Origin: an uncultured Gammaproteobacteria bacterium
Lineage (GTDB): Bacteria > Pseudomonadota > Gammaproteobacteria > SZUA-140
NCBI GenBank assembly: GCA_945787585.1
Contig: CALZIG010000058.1
Coordinates: 1-7,149, forward strand
Direction of reading: 5' to 3'
Length of the DNA: 7,149 nucleotides
Part shown: one piece after another, positions 5,471-7,149 of the stretch
Layout of the letters: each line of letters opens with the position of its first letter
How positions within the stretch are numbered: the first letter of the stretch is position 1
Notes under the pieces: generated by a model
Seen by the model: the letters and a program-made list of their open reading frames with translations, nothing else
What the model was told of the DNA's origin: nothing
The model's database searches: none
Position numbers and translations under genes: made by a program

Positions 5471-5788
5471 CGCTTGGCCGATTTAGACAGCTCACTAAGT
5501 AACGGTCGACGACTGCTTCTAGGATGCTTAAATCATACGCTTTGATTATTGAAATGGCCGCTGTTGTTAAGTGTTATAAGATGCCTGCTCTCATACGAAG
5601 GCCTTGCAGTGTACGCAGATGTCTATTGGCAGGTGATCTTATAAGACACGAGGGAGGAAACCGCGGGCAGATGGGCTATGGGTATTTGAATAGAGTTTCC
5701 TTGTTCTAAATCAACTAAACAATGCGTAAACATAACAGCCAAGGCCATTATTGATTTTGTTTTGTGTGCTTGAGGTGGGTCTTGCTGT
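5471..5788. other. non-coding stretch, possibly the 3' tail of the IS91-type relic
   Basis: No supportable gene. Near 5570-5650 are two related TTATAAG-containing segments (GTTATAAGATGCCTGC near 5572 and GATCTTATAAGACACG near 5635) resembling subterminal repeats. IS91-family elements carry a non-coding tail with palindromes at the terIS end downstream of the transposase gene, and this region is on the correct side. A minus-strand frame (5904..5623) stays open here and overlaps the end of the transposase relic, but it has no ribosome binding site and I do not call it a gene. Confidence 0.25.
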
Positions 5789-6349
5789 TTAGCGTATGTG
5801 GAAAAACGTGTATGTCGGTGTCTTGGGCAAAGCGGTATCCTTACCGTGTTGAGTCGGCAATAGTTGGACACGTAGTACGTTCGATATGCGGTAGTGATTA
5901 TCATGACTCACCAATGACCATAGTGGTGCACGAGACAGTTGTCCGTTCATAAATATTTCAATGATCAGCATCGGCGCACCACAGCCTGGACAGACATAGG
6001 TAGGATCATACTGTTCATCACCGTAACCGCCATGTGTTGTATCGGCGTGATCGTTGATAACGTCGACCGTGATCGCTTCGGTCTTTTTTGCTTTCCAGCA
6101 GTTCACGCGCGCGCCAGATTATCTTTACGCCCAGTGTTAGCCATCAGGCCGTAATATCTAATACGATGAAAGCCTGAGGGTAAGATGTGAATGAGGAAGG
6201 GGCGGATAAACTCATCGGCGCTGAGTGTCATGGTCTTGTGTCGATCTCGCTCTTCGGCACGCTAGTCCTTCCACTTGAAGGTCACACCGTTTTCATCATG
6301 CTTGATGTCGACTATTGGCGATAGCGACTCGATGGGTATAGCGAGTCAT
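5789..6349 (-). pseudogene. C-terminal remnant of an IS91-family transposase
   Basis: Minus-strand pieces of one transposase lie in order across several frames. RYTHRVAIANSR (about 6343-6308) is a conserved Y2-transposase region. A frame change gives VDIKHDENGVTFKWKD and then a stop at 6264-6262. The frame resumes with TMTLSADEFIRPFLIHILPS and GFHRIRYYGLMAN (to about 6130). Frame changes at a GC run (6105-6114) and probably an A run near 6087 lead to YVCPGCGAPMLIIEIF (about 5986-5939), the usual C-terminal cysteine motif. The N-terminal two thirds with the catalytic HUH and tyrosine motifs are absent; the match ends abruptly near 6346. IS91-type elements move by rolling-circle replication without inverted repeats, so neat ends are not expected. 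Family call good; element name unknown. Confidence 0.8.
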
Positions 6350-6529
6350 GTGCAATGCATTGTTAAGTTTTGAACTAGACATCATTTTGTCCGCAGTTTT
6401 TACTGAAGGGAATACTACCAAAATTCTGCTTACTAAGAATCCAGTTAGATTCAACTATACTCATAAAGGCAGCTGGCTACTATACGAAATTAACAACCGT
6501 ACTCTCTCATACCTTTTACTACCTCGCCA
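6350..6529. other. spacer between the transposase relic and the UPF0316 gene
   Basis: A plus-strand open frame runs from 6348 to 6605, but it lacks a ribosome binding site, resembles no family I know, and its end overlaps the displaced C-terminal coding of the UPF0316 gene on the other strand. I see no gene or clear signal here. The abrupt end of transposase similarity at about 6346 marks the left border. Confidence 0.35.
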
Positions 6530-6683
6530 TTATCGACGCTTTCCTGGCAGCATAAATGCACTACCCAAAAAACTACGTCGTGGCAAAAGGTCCGGGCCTT
6601 CATAAACACTTTTTACATCAGATATAGAATACACTGCATTCTGATCAAGCTCTTTAATTAACTCGATAAGCGAGGGTTGCGCC
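6530..6683 (-). pseudogene. out-of-frame C-terminus of the UPF0316 gene
   Basis: Just beyond an A6 run (6684-6689), the -1 frame on the minus strand reads KAQPSLIELIKELDQNAVYS, ISDVKSVYEG and a short basic tail ending GKRR, with a TAA at 6532-6530. IELIKELDxNAxYSIxDVxSV is the expected C-terminal signature of the DUF2179 domain. Restoring one A would join it to the upstream frame as VEKKAQPSLIEL and give a 191-residue protein, the normal family size. The actual frame reads VEKRRNPRLSS and stops at 6658. Confidence 0.8.
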
Positions 6684-7104
6684 TTTTTTCAACGATAAGA
6701 AGCAGTTCAACCGGATTAGCTTCCCCCATATCACCATCGAATGAAACTACCTTAAACCCCTTCTTACGTATTTTTTCTGCTAGGACATCACGATTGAATG
6801 ATATGCAGCGGATGAGTTCATCACCAATAGCAAAACGGCTTTCAATCCAAATACCAACATAATTACCCACTGCAAAACCACTAGCATAGGCCAATGCAAG
6901 ATACCACTGATCAAGGTTTGTCAAAACCTGAGCTGCTGCAACTAACCAGATAATGATTTCAAAAAAACCAATAAATGAGGCCATAAATTTGTGGCCACGA
7001 AATACAACAATTGTTCGAAATGTTCCAAGCGAAACATCAGCAACTCTGGCAAGAAATATCAACGGCACTAACAAATACGGATATTCAATTAATAATTCTG
7101 ACAT
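6658..7104 (-). CDS. UPF0316 (DUF5698/DUF2179) membrane protein, C-terminally frameshifted
   Basis: The open frame gives 148 residues. Hydrophobic segments at about 8-20, 42-60 and 66-86 form the membrane domain, with the family signature FLARVADVSLGTFRTI (17-32) and ASGFAVGNYVGIWIE (74-88). The start of the cytoplasmic DUF2179 domain follows (GFKVVSFDGDMGEANPVELL, about 115-134). Relatives, such as B. subtilis YebE, are about 170-190 residues; their function is not established. About 40 C-terminal residues are missing here because the frame slips at an A6 run (6684-6689); they are intact in the next frame. It is therefore a recent frameshift, a sequencing slip, or slippage-dependent expression. 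AAGGTG five bases before the ATG supports the start. The base composition is clearly more A+T-rich than the DUF1611-racemase operon. Confidence 0.85.
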   Translation of the reverse strand: MSELLIEYPYLLVPLIFLARVADVSLGTFRTIVVFRGHKFMASFIGFFEIIIWLVAAAQVLTNLDQWYLALAYASGFAVGNYVGIWIESRFAIGDELIRCISFNRDVLAEKIRKKGFKVVSFDGDMGEANPVELLLIVEKRRNPRLSS

Positions 7105-7149
7105 TACTACACCTTGTTAATTACGAATGAAACATAACAGCAGTATAAA

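Noticed and set aside
5300..5545. 81-codon plus-strand open frame
   Set aside because: No ribosome binding site (A-rich upstream), no known family, and it lies in a decayed region.
6348..6605. 85-codon plus-strand open frame
   Set aside because: No ribosome binding site, starts at the edge of the transposase relic, and its end is antisense to the conserved displaced C-terminus of the UPF0316 gene.

Overview
The window looks like chromosomal DNA of a gammaproteobacterium, perhaps marine. This is an inference from gene families (M81/MlrC metallopeptidase, DUF1611 protein next to an alanine/ornithine-racemase-like enzyme, DUF1232 and UPF0316 membrane proteins, hemolysin III, an IS91-type transposase relic), moderate base composition and ordinary Shine-Dalgarno sites. 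No rRNA, tRNA or CRISPR array was seen.

Layout. Positions 1-140 hold the promoter-proximal end of a minus-strand transcript whose gene starts at position 8 and leaves the window; its 5' leader is structured. The leader is followed by a divergent plus-strand M81 metallopeptidase (416-1900). Positions 1901-2230 have no convincing gene, only two inverted repeats and a six-codon ORF behind a near-perfect ribosome binding site. A small DUF1232 membrane protein lies on the minus strand (2231-2458). A hemolysin III pseudogene with an internal deletion (2580-2823) converges on a two-gene minus-strand operon: a DUF1611 P-loop protein (DgcN-like, 3875-5086) translationally coupled by an ATGA overlap to a fold-type III PLP racemase (2820-3878). 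Upstream of the operon are a structured leader (5087-5180) and an 11-bp perfect inverted repeat over a likely extended -10 promoter. From about 5230 to 6350 the DNA is decayed and includes a multiply broken C-terminal piece of an IS91-family transposase. The right edge (6530-7104) is a UPF0316 (DUF5698/DUF2179) membrane protein gene whose last ~40 codons are displaced into another frame by one missing base in an A run.

The most interesting signal is a pair of related 5' leaders on the minus strand, one before the gene at the left edge (core 31-80) and one before the DUF1611-racemase operon (core 5106-5155). Their 50-nt cores align without gaps and are about 70% identical. Each is preceded by a hairpin whose stem differs by compensatory changes. 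Each can form a bipartite 10-bp long-range helix that hides part or all of the Shine-Dalgarno, again with compensatory differences. This is what a translation-controlling riboswitch or other cis-regulatory RNA should look like. I do not recognise it as a known class. It suggests that the left-edge gene and the D-amino-acid-type operon form one small regulon.

Functionally, the DUF1611 protein and the racemase probably act together on an amino acid or D-amino acid. The metallopeptidase may belong to the same peptide/amino-acid theme, but the sequence does not prove that.
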